Assembly (NCBI GenBank): GCA_021613335.1
Contig: JAJTWR010000044.1
Span: forward strand, 96,001 to 160,000
Reading direction: 5' to 3'
Length of the DNA: 64,000 bases
DNA from: Whitmania pigra
Taxonomy: Eukaryota > Annelida > Clitellata > Hirudinida > Haemopidae
The translations under genes were made by a program, and so were the position numbers. The notes under the pieces are model-generated. The model was not told where the DNA came from. It saw only the letters and a list, made by a program, of their open reading frames with translations, and ran no database searches. The first letter of the stretch is position 1, and the number at the start of each line of letters is the position of its first letter. This document shows, one piece after another, positions 1-13,545 of the stretch.

Positions 1-6
1 ACATAT

Positions 7-7
<1 letters not shown>

Positions 8-51
<44 letters not shown>

Positions 52-56
52 TAATA

Positions 57-140
<84 letters not shown>

Positions 141-141
141 C

Positions 142-184
<43 letters not shown>
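8..184. repeat. (AAT)n microsatellite
   Basis: Almost pure AAT trinucleotide tract with a few interruptions (AAC units and single-base slips). It lies in the intron immediately downstream (minus-strand sense) of the last visible CCDC88 exon. Two further long tracts of the same motif occur at 57.8 and 59.5 kb. Confidence 0.97.
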
Positions 185-186
<2 letters not shown>

Positions 187-190
187 GTAC

Positions 191-3100
191 TTTTTCTTAG
201 GCTTTGGTGTCTGGATATCACTCTTAGATGATTTGCTCTTCATTTCAGAAAGCCTTTCACTGCAAATAAACAATTGATTTTTGAAAGATAATTAAATTAA
301 TATGAAGATTTAGAAAAACTCACATAAGAGATTTTTGTTGGTGCTGATGATGATTTTCAGTGCTTAAATCACTTTCCTCTTCGGCGCTTGCTTTGTACAT
401 CCTCAACTGGTCGGTCAAGATCTGGTTTTCTTCCTCCGTTCGATCGTACATCTGATCGGGGGCAACAAAATATCGATTGGTTGAATTTAATTTAACTCAT
501 CTTTTAAGATGTATTCACTACGTGTTTACGTTGGGATTGTGACCTACAATTTAACCTCGGTTAAAATTTAAAACTATTCTTTCCAAGCTATTCACTCATA
601 TTTCCTTTCTCCATTTTGTTAAGCCTTTGAATTACAACAGAATATTACAATTACATAACAGATCACCAGGTAGATTCACTTGGAAGTTTAAAGGTGAAAA
701 TCAAGGATCAACAACAACAACTCACGTGTTCAATTCTTCTCAGCCTCTCCGTTTCAACGTTGAGGTCAGCTATGGTGCTTCTGTTGTCAGCCACCTGCCT
801 CTGCAGGCCCTGCACGGAGTCCTTGAGGCGACTGATTTCAAGGGAACTCTTCCTCACCTCTGTTGACAGGTTCTTGTTGTCGTTTTCCAGGCCTTCGACG
901 GTCTTTGCCAAGTTGGCATTCTCCTCTTTCAGGGCTGTTACTTCGGTGTTCACTGAACAACTTTTAATCTTCTCCAGCTGCTTTTCCTGTTTGTTTCATA
1001 AAATCATTAAAAACAAATGAAACATGATAAAAAAAAAAAAAAGAAATGCCATTTGCAATTTTAACTCCTACACCAACAGGCAGTGTTTGAAATCAGTTTT
1101 TTAAATTCATGCAATGGATTAAAACTTTCCATATAAAAAGATCACTGAATGCAATTATAATACAGGAGGTTGACTGAGATATCACTAAATTCACAGAAGA
1201 TCACACCACATTAAAACACTTTAACCAACCCATCTTAGCAGTACCCACAACAACAATCAATTACCTGCACTTAATGGCATCATAACTATAACTCACTAAA
1301 GAAGAGATTTTTTCTCTGGCAAGTTTAAGATCTGACTTAAGAAGTCTGTGGACACCCTTGAGACTTCCGTGATCTTCTTGGAGCCTCTCAAACTCAACTC
1401 CGAGCTTGTCGTGGAATTTCTGTAAAGCTCTGCAGTTGTCTTCCAATGAGTTTCTTTCGCACGTCAGGCACTCCATCTTCGTCGCTCCTTCAGCCAAGGA
1501 TGTCTTCAGCATGTTAATCTGAGACTCCAGGGAGGCATTCTGAGACAATGTTGTGGTGTGTTCGACTTGTAAACTGGCAAGTTGCGACTGATTTTTCTGC
1601 AGTTGAGTATGGAGGGAGTCGACGTACGATGAGTCATCATCCTGCGGCTGTTCGTTGAGGGCACTTCGAAGGGAATCAACCTGCTTCCTCATCTCAACTA
1701 CTTCTTGCAGCAATGAATCCCTCTGCAAGCAAACCAATGAAACCACTCTAAGTTCTTGAAACTAATCAAATCAACCATCTCATCAATCAATCAATCAAAA
1801 TGGATTCAATTAATGGAATGACCATCTCATCAATCAATCAATCAAAATGGATTCAATTAATGGAATGACCAATTATAAGAACCAACATGTTTCTGAGTTT
1901 TTATCAGATTATCTTTTAGTCTGAGAATTTCTTGTGTAGCACCAGGAGATTGTCCATATCTTTGAGTGACAATCAGGGTCCTTCAAAGGTAATCAAATAT
2001 CATCCTTAATCAAAATGAACTCACTTCAATAAGGTTCAATAATCTTCAAAATACCTGTCCTTTGAAGCATTCAATTCCTCCTTTTTTAAAAGGGTATTTA
2101 CTTCTGATTGCAATCTTTCTAACTCCTGTTTTTGCTCACCCAAACTAAAAGCATGGATTCTCATCAGATATTTTATCATGTCCAAGATTTGAATAGTTTT
2201 GTCACGTGGACTCAAATAATGTAAATCATTTCATCTGAAGGAGATTACAAATGTTTACTGAGGTTTACCTCTCCTCCAATTCATTTATCCTCTTCTGTTT
2301 ACTTCCCCCCTCGATGATTTTTTCTTCAAGCATCTGCTCTGTTAATCTGAAATTTTCTTTCATCTTAACAAAGAAAATTGATAAAGAACAACTCTTGGTC
2401 CACAGTACAGAGATCAAATATCAACAAAATTACTATTTTTATTGCACAAAAATGTGTATTAATTCCTCTGGAGGTCATAAATAACGTGAAACGCAAATAA
2501 CATCAAATTACTTCAACTTAGGAGGAACCAATTCTCCAGATGCGAATGCTTCGCACTTCTTACTCACACGTGTTAGTTCCTCAAGAAGATTCTGAGTTTT
2601 AATCTTTTCATTGACTAATTCCTAAGGACATTAAAAGTTGGCATCAGTAACAAATGAAAATGTAGATGCCAATGACATAGAGACGAGCCTCTCTGAGGGA
2701 ACTTATCAGTTTTTCATTGAGTTCGGACGTCTGCTTCAAACCATCGACTTCTGCTTCGAGATCGTGGAATTTCAACTCCAGATGTTTCAAATCGTCGGCA
2801 GCTTTCCTCAGTTCTTCAAAAACATATTTTCATTTTCATTGTTTTACTCAAATTTTCAACTCCCCAGTACTCACCGACAACTTCCGACGTCATTTCGTTG
2901 ATGTTATTTTCCAATTCCAAAATGACAGACGACTTGTCTTTCAACTGAGCCTTGAGTCTTTTGGATTCCTTCTCAAATTCCATCCTCTCCTGAAGGTAGG
3001 CCTCATCCTTGACCTTTACTTCTTCCAGGCAGCTTTCCAGGTCCCTGGTCCTCTTCAGACAAATGTCTGCCATCTTCTTCAACTCCACAAGCTCCGACTC

Positions 3101-6100
3101 GAGTCTGTCTCTTTCTTCCAAAAGATTCTTCACCTTTTTATCTGCAGACTCCACATTCAGAACGAGTTGTTGCTTTTCGGACGACATCTTGATGTTCGCA
3201 GACTCGAGGGATTTCGTTCTTTCACGGTTTTGTTCCAAAAGTTGATTTGTAGCATGGGACTGGCTCTTAAGTCTTTCGTTGTCATCTCTAAGCAGAGCCA
3301 GTCTTTTCAGAACTTCCTTTTCTAAATCTTCTCTGCTGAGGAAAACCTCATCAGTTTTTATGTGATTGGAAGACTCATCAGATTCGTTATAATTGTCGTC
3401 ACCACTGAGAGAAATTGCGTTGTTCCTAATCGTTGCCTTGTCAAGATTGAAAGCTTTCAAAAGATTTTCAGAAAAGTAAAATTTATCTTCCATTTCAAGT
3501 TCCAGTTTCTGCAGTTTTGCTTCAAGTGCAATGATTTGTGACTGACTGGCCTGCAGCAGTTGATCAGCAAGTGATCCAACAGCATCTTCAAAATCACAAA
3601 AAAAGAACATATCACTTTCACGTGTTCTTGAATCATTCCCACAAAATGTTTAAAGCAATTGAAAGCAATGCACACCTTGGCTGTTATCAAAGTTGAGAGG
3701 AGTGTGCAAACTGTCCTCCATGTAGGACATTCTTTTCTTCGCTTCTTTTTCCATCTCAAAATGTTCAATCTTTGTGGTCAGGTGCTTCAGCTTTTCCTTG
3801 TATTCCTGGAGTTCCTGAGATTCAAAGAGAATTACTCGATGCTCGATGATTCACGTTGAAACACGACACGAACCTTGTCGTTTTCGTCGGCAGCTTTCTT
3901 GCATCTGGCTAATTCAAATTCTGCTTCGAGGAGATTTTGTGACTTGACCTTCAAAGACTCAACTTGATCTTCGAGAACCTTCTTGCTGTCCATGAGCACA
4001 CAGTTGTCGACCTGAAGTTCCTCCACTCTGTCCTTGAGGAAATCAAATTCTATCATCTGATCCTTGTACTTCTGCAACTCCTTCTCCAATTTCTCCACAA
4101 CTTCTGCCTGCAAAACACATCAAAAGATCCATGCACCCATTCAGTGATTTACTGAATTTTTAGCCTTCAAAAAAAAAATAACTTCAACAATACAAAATTA
4201 AATAATTTAATTGCAATATTGCATTTAAATTAATAAAATAAACGATTTAAAATAATAACTATTATCGTGTATATCCACGAATAGAACATCTGTTAACCTT
4301 TTCTTTATAGATGTCTAATTCATCTCTGTAGAATTTACCCATCCTGGCCTGCTGGGTCAAGTCAAAATTCTGTAAAAAGATGATGCATTCAGTTTCTTTC
4401 TCAATATATGTGCATAACAAGAAGAGGTAATTATAACTGACCACATTTAATTCAATGGTTCTTAAATCTTTATTAAGCTATGACATGCATGATAAAACAA
4501 ATACCATGACAGCAATTTCCCAGATGAAGGGATGCACAGCTTGAGAACACAAAGGCAAGTTCTTACAGATCGACCGAGGAAATGCCGAGCAATTAAAGCA
4601 GTCACGAAAAAAGAATTCCTCAAAGGTTTTCGATTAGCAGTTTTCGATTATCCAAAAGTTAATAACACCCAATTTTGAGCTCAGTTATAACTCCCCAAAT
4701 GAAACAATTTGAAACTCTGGAAAAAAATCCAGCTGAAGCTAAAAGCGAAGTTATCGTGTTTTCAATCTAATGATACACTGGCACATACTCTCCGAAATCC
4801 AGTCTCGTGTAAAACTGGCTGATTATGATTACGAGCATTCATTAAGAACAAATCACGAAATTTATTAAAAATAAATTAATTAAATTCTAAAAAGTTTGAG
4901 CTTAAAGCTGCTAAGCATTGCAGAAGTACAACAATGTTTCTCAAAGAGTATTAGGCAACTAGCAATCTCCCTATTATACAATGATAAAATAATAACATTG
5001 AAGTAAAGTATTAAATAAATGACAGTATTTATATAATATTATTTCATTAAAATGTAATAACATCCATAAAAACCTCAATCTTTAATTTCTGAAGATTCTT
5101 CTTGAGAAGATCCATCTCATCCTCCAATTCAATGATCGAATCACCTTTGTCCAACCTAGTAAATGTATGTTATATATAATGCAATGTAAAGCAGCAAGAG
5201 CATATTAAATTAATAACTAATTAATTTTTAATTAATCAATTAATGACGTTTACATTTTAATCAACCAATTATATTTAACAAGTAGGTAACAAGACAAGAT
5301 TTTTAAAATGAAATTAATGTAGGCAAGAAAAGTAGATCTTACAATCGCATGCTTTCACTCGTCATTTAATAACTTAATTTATTAACTACCACATCTAAAA
5401 TCTGAGCATCAAGTGCAGCAATAATTTGCAAATGATTACAGATAATAACCCAACAGCGTTGGGCAATGAAACTGCACGGATAATTCCAAACATCCGCTAT
5501 AAACTTAATGAACCCAACTCGACCATGCTTCAACATGTTGCTCCTTAAAAACTTTTTTTAACCTAATTTCGCTTAAAGTTTCGCATCCTTGTATCGGTTT
5601 ACTGTTTAGATGCTCTCAAATGACAGCTAAAAGACCAAACACAGCTTACAGTTCCTGCTTGAGTTTCCGCACGATGGCCTTGCACTCGGCTTGACCGACC
5701 AGGTTGGACATTTCCATGTTTATCAAGGACAGTCTGTTGGAGCTTTTACTCCTGCGACCGGTCTTATTACCCCACTGTCCGTCGACTGTAATTCTGCCAA
5801 AGTCGTCGATGTTGATCACATTCAGTGCCTGGTGTAAGACTTTAATCTCCTGTTGTTGCAAGAATAAGAGCAATTATTCTTTCGTATTCTATATTTAAAT
5901 GTAACATCTAAATATAATAAATACGATTTTGCATTGAAATCAATTAATAATATTATTAGGATAATATTACATTGTTTATAATCAACTAATTATAAATTGG
6001 TCTTCAACCTGGATGTAGGCATCCCTTTGATTTATCAGGTTGCTGAGGTGTGTGTACAGAGTGAGTGTTGAGTCATCAATATCCTTCAAGGGAATGTTTA

Positions 6101-9100
6101 CATTGAGCACTGCTTTGGAAAAATCTGTTACCTGTTCGATGTTGTTTTTGCATTTTTGAATAATTGGATGGTTTTAATGGTAAATGGAAGTTGAAAAAAG
6201 TGAAAAGTAGGTTTCTTTTAAAAGTAGGCAGCTTTTCAAAGGACGTTCAAAGCGGCTTCAAAATTATCAAATATTATTATGTGGCTTTGATGAGTTTAGC
6301 ATCACGTTTCGTAAGAAATATTGTCGTGAATCACTCATAAATCAAGAGCCGCATAAATACGTGCGAAGTTGTGCGATTCATCAACATCATATCAATTATT
6401 ATCAACAATCTTTACATAATGGACATAATGAGTAGACTTGTCAAAAAATTAGACCACAACGCAAGAGATCTTACTCATTTTCAGGACGGAAAGCTTTCAT
6501 CAAAAGATGGCTAATGTCGGAATCTTAATTAGGCAGTGGTTTCTACATTTAGATTCAAAAGAGGAGACAAGCGATGTCAAAAAGAAAAAAAATACAGATC
6601 TTTTAAGAGAGAAGCTGCAACATTTCAAGATATCTACCAGGATAACTCTCAGCCGGAGACGACAATTAAACTGCAGCAGTTGGCTCCTAACTATTAAATG
6701 CAATTAGATACACCATTATCATGTGGCGTAAAGGCGTATAGGTAAACAAGATTTAGAGGAAATAGAAATATTTTCAGAGAGGAGTGTGGTGATTGAAGTT
6801 TTGAAAAAAAGCCTAAAATTTAAAAAATTTGCTATTTTAAAATACGTGCAATGAAGAGGCCATCAATCATGCCGGGCAGGCATGTTACATGTCTAAGAAA
6901 TGGGTTGTCGGTTACAAACGGAACTTTTTTAGTTCTGAAATGCAAGTTCTCCCACTGAAGTTGCATCGTCATTAGTTTGTATCATAGCATCTAGTTTCTT
7001 TTAGTTTCCCTATTCGTCGAAATTATGAGAATCAACCGCGTTCATTTTTATGGTCTGCAAATATTTTTACTCCGATTTCCACACAAGAGTCATTAAGAGA
7101 CCAGCCTACTGTACGAGCGAATAAGAGTATAAGTGTACACGGTCATGATAATGATGACTGCTGGCTAACGTCCATTTCGAAAGAGTAATGTAGCGGTGAT
7201 GGATGTGAGGAAGATGATGGGGTCTGTCCCGATGATTATGATGATGATCGTGACCGTGATGCAACAGAGAAACTAGGGCGGAATGAATGATTGAATGAAT
7301 GGAGGAGAAACCTCTTTGATGTACTGCATGATGGAGTGTTGTATGTCCACGTGAAGTTCCTTGATGACTTGGATGTGGTTTCCACGCTCCTCGCACTGAA
7401 CAGCACAACCCAACAAAAGCAGGATAGCTGCGTCTATGTGGTCCCTCGCAGAAGCTTAAAACATTAATTAACATTGCCACTAATTGAATGTTGTGTCAAT
7501 CTAAGGATTGATAGATTAGTCAACATTCGGATATGAAACATTCTATTCATACTGGGGGTTGGACGGAGGAGATATTGTTTTCATGATGAGTATCAAAAAG
7601 AAGACTATGAGTCAAGGTCTAGAAAATTGTTGTGAGAGTATGATTTGCTTTCCGTGCAGCAAGCGAGAGGCTGTCTCCTACCGACAGCTTCTGTACGTGG
7701 TCCACAAGTTCATTGGTGAAATTAGAAAGCGAGAAATTCAAACTGCTCCATCAAGCGTTTCGAGAGCTGAAAGTCACATCTGGGCCAACCACGAACAAAA
7801 CAGGTGCGTTGTAAAAGTGAAAAATCCAGATTGAATCCCCGAAAATTTCATTTCATTCGACAAGTAAACAAAACATCTTCTAGCATCTGATCATCCCGCG
7901 TGATGGAAATGCAACTCACGACTCGATTAAATCGAAGGAAATTTGATGGAGAAGAATGGATTGGTTATCCGTGAGAATCATAGCAACATAACGACCCGGA
8001 AGGCGTAGACAGGCAATTACAATTAGCACCGGAGGTCGCGTGCACACGCTCTTAAGAATCGAGTTAACCTGAACCGCATGTGCGTGAGCAGCCAACGCGG
8101 TGCTGCACACCTGGCAAACGGTAAAGATGGAGCGATGCGATGATGTTAGTAATGGCCACACGCAACGAACAACAAACTGACACAAAATAACATTCACGGA
8201 CAAATTGGAAAGCAAAGCTGCTCTCTCACCAGCGTCTGGTTGGTAGCAGATGAAGAATATGTCAGGTGGCTTCATGATGATGTACTGCTGCAAAACTTCC
8301 TGCAAACACAATGGTTCAGTCATCACACGTGGTTTCTTTACACAGAGTGAGCCTTTGTCAGGATTTTTGTGAGTTTAAATGAAAACAAACTCAAGAAACA
8401 ATTTTTCAGACTAAACGTGCCAAGGTCTAACAACAATAATAATAACAGTAAGGTCTAACAACACTAATAATAATAACAGTAGAACAGGTCTAATGGTTGC
8501 ACTTTCTGCTAGAAACATTGTCTGAGCAAATGTGCAGTTTCAAGGGGAATAGAAGTTACATTCTTTGAAACTCAAATAGTCCATAACTTAATAACTGGTT
8601 TCAAATGTCACCGGTCACAAAAATGCGAGTGCTTTTGGTAACTTCAACTGCTAGAAACATTAAACACTTCATTGAATTGCTTGCTGTTAGTCATGGATTG
8701 CCATGAAGGTCCACACAAATACCTCTGCCAATGAATAGGACTGACTGATCATACTACATTCATACCTCTGAATACTAACACTAAACTATACCAAAAAAAG
8801 AAAAGGGTTTTGTTGACAAGTATCAAATAATGTTTAAAATATAATTACCAATCTGAATGACACTTGGACTTATTTAAACATATTAAAATTGAACTTAACA
8901 AATTTTGAACCTGATAAAATGAGCGGACATTTTTTAATAAAATCTCCCAATTTTGAATCCTGTCATTCACATCCTCAACTTTTCCAACAATTCCCTCAAG
9001 ACTGCATCTGTTGTCACTGTTGAGAAAATCAATTAGTTTTATAATGTGATGGATTATAAGTCCATAACCTACATTTGTTGGAAAATTTCATTCAATAAGT

Positions 9101-9152
9101 ATCCATCAATTAAGTCACTGTAGGTGATTTTTTCTATGCTGAATGTCTGAAC
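191..9152 (-). CDS. CCDC88: CCDC88 (Girdin/Daple) homologue, internal 19 exons, both ends missing
   Basis: Cytoplasmic Hook-domain/coiled-coil scaffold; in vertebrates the family links trimeric G proteins, dynein/microtubules, actin and Wnt signalling. Exons in coding order: 9073-9152, 8911-9016, 8230-8299, 7312-7454, 6009-6131, 5650-5849, 5074-5155, 4298-4369, 3874-4107, 3676-3814, 2875-3585, about 2677-2813, 2512-2621, 2269-2346, 2055-2144, 1297-1720, 726-986, 324-451, 191-259; phases join without a stop, giving about 1,085 residues. Hook-domain pieces are clear: VQTFSIEKITYSDLIDGYLL, then SFYQ-EVLQQYIIM, then AAILLLLGCAVQCEERGNHI, all in Girdin order. The coiled coil includes ARMGKFYRDELDIYKEKVNR and DRVEELQVDNCVLMDSKKVL, matching the Girdin/Daple MYRDELDALREK / ARVEELKEDNQVLLETK block. 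The first exon (start codon) and the C-terminal G-protein-activating region lie outside what I can identify. The donor of the 2677-2813 exon is uncertain. Hook1-3 proteins are the alternative but lack this coiled-coil block. Confidence 0.9.
1775..1868. repeat. two tandem 47-bp copies in a CCDC88 intron
   Basis: A unit beginning CCATCTCATCAATCAATC and ending AATGGAATGA occurs twice head to tail with essentially no differences. It lies in the intron between the 2055-2144 and 1297-1720 exons, so it is not coding. Confidence 0.85.
8422..8482. repeat. imperfect duplicated AAGGTCTAACAACAATAAT unit
   Basis: Two adjacent copies of about 30 bases (AAGGTCTAACAAC followed by AAT repeats and AACAGT) in the CCDC88 intron between the 8911-9016 and 8230-8299 exons. 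Simple-sequence derived. Confidence 0.6.
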
Positions 9153-10019
9153 CTACAAAAATGAATCATTGATTTTCAAATCATACATCCATGTGCAGGA
9201 AAAATATTTTGTAAAAATCTAATACAATGTGAAAAATGTCTATTGAGAAAACCAAACAAAAGTTTGGAACTGCTCTTGAAAATTAATTAATTAGCATTTC
9301 TTTTTCCACATGATTTATTTTTATGTAATTTTGATTTGTGGAGTAAATTCTGATGCAATCTCTCAACATGTGCAAACGTTACCCAAACTATGAGAGGAGA
9401 CTTTAAGTAATCTTCTGACATAATTAGAAACTTTTACTGTATTTTTTTAAATTGTGATTAAGAATAAATTCATAAATTCATCGTGGACGACAACCAGTTT
9501 TAAATTAGTCTTAAAGTTTTAGCAATATTTATGAATAATCCAAATGAAGTTTATCCGATGAAAATTGACAACAAAACACAGAATCACGCTCCTCCATCCG
9601 TATTTATGAGAGCGTTGTCTGTTGTCAACACAAAACTTTTTTTAACCTAGCGAATGATATTATGGGAATTAGTAATTAAAATAAATCAATCAATAAAGCA
9701 GTTCAAATAAAACGTAAAAACTAATAATTTGTTATATTTAATGTTAAAATATTAATTGCTTGGAGTGATACATATTTCAATGTTAAATAATTATGATTCA
9801 TACAATTCCCGATTCATACAAATGAATTAAAACTGAACTTTTTCAATTATCATAAAAATCAATAGAAAGATCCAAACATGTTTGTTTATTAAGCCATACA
9901 AATATAATCGCAAAAAATTTAAGAATTTATTCAATTATGACAGATCTGAAGCAGTAACTTAATTTAAGTTGTAATATTATAACATAAAAGATGATTGTGT
10001 CCTGGTTTATTGACAAGAA
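9153..10019. other. AT-rich non-coding stretch upstream of visible CCDC88 exons
   Basis: No open frame with recognisable similarity and no structured repeat was seen. It is presumably the intron in front of the 9073-9152 exon; the missing first CCDC88 exon should be on this side, but I could not identify it. Confidence 0.5.
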
Positions 10020-10440
10020 CGTCATTTTAGCTTTTTCCAAGGGGGACGGGGACAAACCCTCGCACAACTTGAGAAGACGACCTTTTTTTGATTATAGCCA
10101 AAATTTAGGGGACAAACCCTCGCGAAATATGAGGAGATGACCGTTTTTGCGTCTAGTCTAAAATCAGGGGCAACGGCCTCCTCCATCCTGCCCCCCTCCC
10201 AAATTACGTTCTTGTTTGTATCCTGTAAGGATTTTGTCAAGCAATGGCAAACTGGGCTAGTGTCATAACTTCAAATGGCAGGCACAGCCCAAGAACATCA
10301 AAATGGGCCCTTTAAAGACTTGAAGGGTTACGTACTGTGGTGGATTTAGGGGCATAACGTAAAATGGCAGAACTCTCGCAAAAAAATCAAAATGGGCGCC
10401 TTCGGAACTTAAGGATTACGGTAACGACAAAGTTACTAAA
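10020..10440. repeat. block of degenerate paired repeats
   Basis: Two consecutive units start with GGGGACAAACCCTCGC (about 10,048 and 10,109), each followed by a GAGxAGAxGACC segment. They are followed by two further related units of the form ATAAC-T-AAATGGCAG...ATCAAAATGGGC...TTAAGGATTACG (about 10,264 and 10,353). An open frame on the minus strand (72 codons) exists only because of the repeat. Possibly the remains of an interspersed element; no family recognised. Confidence 0.6.
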
Positions 10441-10541
10441 AAATCGCAATGCATGACAAAATTAGTTTATGAGATTCCATTAAATGTATACCAGCTATTA
10501 AAGTTTGAATATTTGTTATATTGTAAAGTTTTAATTTAAAT

Positions 10542-10596
10542 AGGGGTCCGTGGCCGCTGTGCCTAGGAACCCGAATTTTTTTGTCGGTGGCCATGG
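10542..10596. mobile_element. partial copy of the GTCGGTGGCC short inverted-repeat element
   Basis: The stretch GGGGTCCGTGGCCGCTGTGCC...TTTTGTCGGTGGCCATGG is a diverged relative of the right end of the complete element at 11,000-11,153. No left end found. Confidence 0.45.
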
Positions 10597-10999
10597 CTGT
10601 GTTTCAGAAGTTAAGTTTATCAACGTTTTATGCGATATTCACAAGTTCATATATATATATCCCTGGAAGTCATGTCAATCTGGTAATGGAAAAGCTCACC
10701 AGTAATCGTATTGGCTGGCTGTCAGATGTTCATCGCTGATGCTGTTGTGAGGCCATGTTCGAATAAAAAGGGCTGGGAGAATAAAAGTCAGAGAGGAGTG
10801 GGAAGTTCGAGTTCGATGGGGATTGCGAGTTTGACTGTTTTTTTGGCGAATGCGTACTTTAGGAGAAACTAGCTATATAATTAGGTCGTTTTTCAGTTTA
10901 GAAGTTTTTGCTGCCAATAAAGATTATGTTCAGTGTTATAAAGTTGGAATATTCGGAGAAAGGACCAATAGATACATTGAGAACTATATATGCTTCAGA

Positions 11000-11153
11000 C
11001 AGGGCCACCGATAGAGGAGAAGTGCCCAGGGGCTGACAATTTTTAAGGACTTGCTCGGGTTTTAAAACTTTTATTTTGCTTTTCTATTACCAAATTGACA
11101 TAAAATAGGGACCATGGCTGCCTAGAGGCCCTAGATTTCTGTCGGTGGCCCTG
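11000..11153. mobile_element. 154-bp MITE-like element with terminal inverted repeats
   Basis: The left end reads CAGGGCCACCGATAGA; the reverse complement of the right end reads CAGGGCCACCGACAGA, so 15 of 16 bases match. Length, CAGGG-type ends and absence of coding capacity suggest a non-autonomous DNA transposon, perhaps hAT-derived. The flanking octamers GCTTCAGA and GCTGTAGG are only partly alike, so the target duplication is eroded or absent. Confidence 0.6.
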
Positions 11154-12394
11154 GCTGTAGGTGCCGTCTGTTGCAAGAGTAAGAATATTTTACTCTAAAG
11201 ACGGAAGTAGCTCAGGGACAGGCAAAGTTGTATTTTACAGCATGTTCTACAGATTCCAGTCCTTCCTCATATTCGGAAACAAGACATTGAATGGAAGGCG
11301 TATGAGAATAAGATGCGGCGGTGCGGCTACCGGACTTAAAACCAAAAACATTGATTCGGATCTAATTTCTCGTGGATTTAAGAACTTTGAATGTCCATTC
11401 ATTTTGGCGGATATTAACGCAAGTAGGCAGCAGTAGAGTAGTAGTGCTCGAAGAAAAGTTTAGCATCTTTGCAGCACGATGTCACTCAACAGCTTTGTCT
11501 TAGAATCATTTGTATGGTTGTGCAACTGCCTGATGAAAATTATTAATCGTTGTTATTGGAGACTTTATTCTTATGATTCACATTACGTCCAATATCTAAA
11601 TTTTAAGGAATAAATGTTATATATCCAATATCTTGTCTACATTTTATTTTGAACATTGTGCGCTAAATGGTCTATTAATTGAGATATCGCCTCTCATGAT
11701 GGCATTGTAATGCCGTTGCATGAGCAACAGTTTATTTGATTAATAATATTTTCATTTCTCGAGCGGAAAAATTTCAAAATGTTGGTTTATACATTGGCCT
11801 CCTAAGTTATATCAAAATGGTATTTGTAAAGCAAACAAAGATCGTGATTGTAATATGCTTTTATTTTATATCCCGGGATTCGATGTAACAAAATAGCTTA
11901 AAGTGTTTTTTTCAAAGTTTATTATTCACGTCTTTTTTATATAAACCAATGTTACCAACTATATACATTTTTATAGGCGTGTTTTTGATGGGAAAAATTT
12001 TGTTCTACAAAAAACTTAGTTTAGACTAAGATGTTAATGTTTAAGTTTATTTTTGGTTTGTTTTTTTTTGTTTCGTTTTTTGCCGTGTATGGAGTCGTTT
12101 GTACCTTGCTTTTAATTTGTTTCGGCTAGAGGCCATTAGCTCAAAGCTTCATACGTTAACCAAAAATTCATTTTTATTCAAAATACATTATTTTTTTACG
12201 CGCATCATTTTCTAAAGCAAGACCTCTCTAACAAAAAAAAATTTATATTTTTAGCTCTACGCGTTCCAAAGTTATTGAATGTCAAAGTTCTTGCTGAAGT
12301 CTTGCTAACTTCACCGTCGTGACGCTAATATCGTAAAAATAAGAATTAAACTGATTCTATTGTCTTTTTCTACAAGAGACCAAAACATTCTAAT
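11154..12394. other. no recognisable gene
   Basis: AT-rich sequence. A 91-codon open frame at 11,161-11,436 (plus) has no similarity I can name and lies directly against the MITE-like element; I do not call it a gene. Confidence 0.5.
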
Positions 12395-13026
12395 AAAAGT
12401 CTTCTGCACATATGTTAGGCCATTACTGGAATACAACTCTCCTGTCTGGAATCCCCATAGGAAGTCACTTATAGACAGGATAGCAAAATTTCAGAAGCAA
12501 TTTACCAAAGCCCCACTCTGACCCCTCATCCCTATATGCAAAAACTACTCAAATTTACATTCCTTAGAAAAACGTCGATTGCTGGCTGACTTCACACTCT
12601 GCTTCATCATAAAAAATCACCTAACCCACACCCCAATATCTCTCAATAACTCAAATTATTCCAGAACCCAAGGCCAGAATCACAAATTGACAACCAGCAA
12701 ATTCCGATGCGAGACCTCTAAATACTTTTTTTTAGCAACCGTGTCGTAAGGTTTTAACCTTGGAACTCCTTACAGACTGATGTTATAAACTTTACAACTC
12801 TAACTCGCTTCAACTTAGCAATTCAACAACTATAACCTAAGATTTAAAGAGCTTTAGGATGACTACATTCATGAGACAAATTCATTTTTATTCGTTTTTG
12901 TGTGCCTTTTTACGGTTTAGCTCTTTTGCTCAGATAATTTTTTGTTTGCTTACATTTTGTTGCTTGGTCATGTAAACGTTTAAAAGCCCTTTACCTCGTG
13001 TGAATAAATAAATAAATAAATATTTA
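12395..13026 (+). mobile_element. 3' end of a CR1/Jockey-like non-LTR retrotransposon (LINE), decayed
   Basis: Translation gives the typical post-reverse-transcriptase segment TYVRPLLEYNSPVWNPHRKS followed by LIDRIAKFQKQFTK, then after a stop and frame change LEKRRLLADFTLCFIIKNHL and a KFRCETSKYFFLATVS stretch. This order (PLLEY-SPVWNP, DRIxKxQ--FTK, LExRRLxADL) is characteristic of the C-terminal third of CR1/L2/Jockey ORF2. The copy ends in an (AAAT)n tail at about 13,002-13,026, the usual 3' signature. 5'-truncated and not functional. Confidence 0.8.
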
Positions 13027-13545
13027 ATATTAATTGTTTATTAATTGTCATTTGCAGGACCCATCTGAGGGATGGCCGAGAAGGCTTGAAGGAGGGACTC
13101 GAAAATTACAGCATGACCTTTTTTTGTTCTTCCATTACAAAATTTGGTAACTTGACATAGTTTGTATATGCTCCAGACCTCATCAAAGCTCCGAATGGTC
13201 CTGATCAGATATCACACCATCCAATCCACTCTTGATAAACTAATTTCATGTACATTAAAATAGAATATTTCGACTTATATTGAACAGTTTTATAACAACA
13301 CAGATGCATTGCAACCCTTACAATAAAACCAAGTTAAATGCTGTAGACCCTTATTTATTTGATAAAAAATTCAGTAAGCAGTTTTCCACTAAATTATTTC
13401 ATGAGTATATTAAATTTCTTAAAGTCAGTTGTAATAGTTCTCTGAATTCCAGAATCAATTAGTAATCGGCATCTGAAATTACGAGAGTTGGCTATGAATT
13501 ACATTTGTATTTGCATGCAATCTAAATAAAAAATATTAAACTTGC
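13027..13545. other. spacer between LINE tail and CAP-1
   Basis: Nothing recognisable. It should include the 3' untranslated region of CAP-1 (minus strand) and perhaps a tiny last coding exon that I could not locate. Confidence 0.5.

Noticed and set aside
2717..3325. 202-codon plus-strand frame opposite CCDC88
   Set aside because: Shadow of the large coiled-coil exon 2875-3585; the minus strand matches Girdin and has splice sites.
11161..11436. 91-codon plus frame as a gene
   Set aside because: Starts at the edge of the MITE-like element, no similarity, composition not exon-like.
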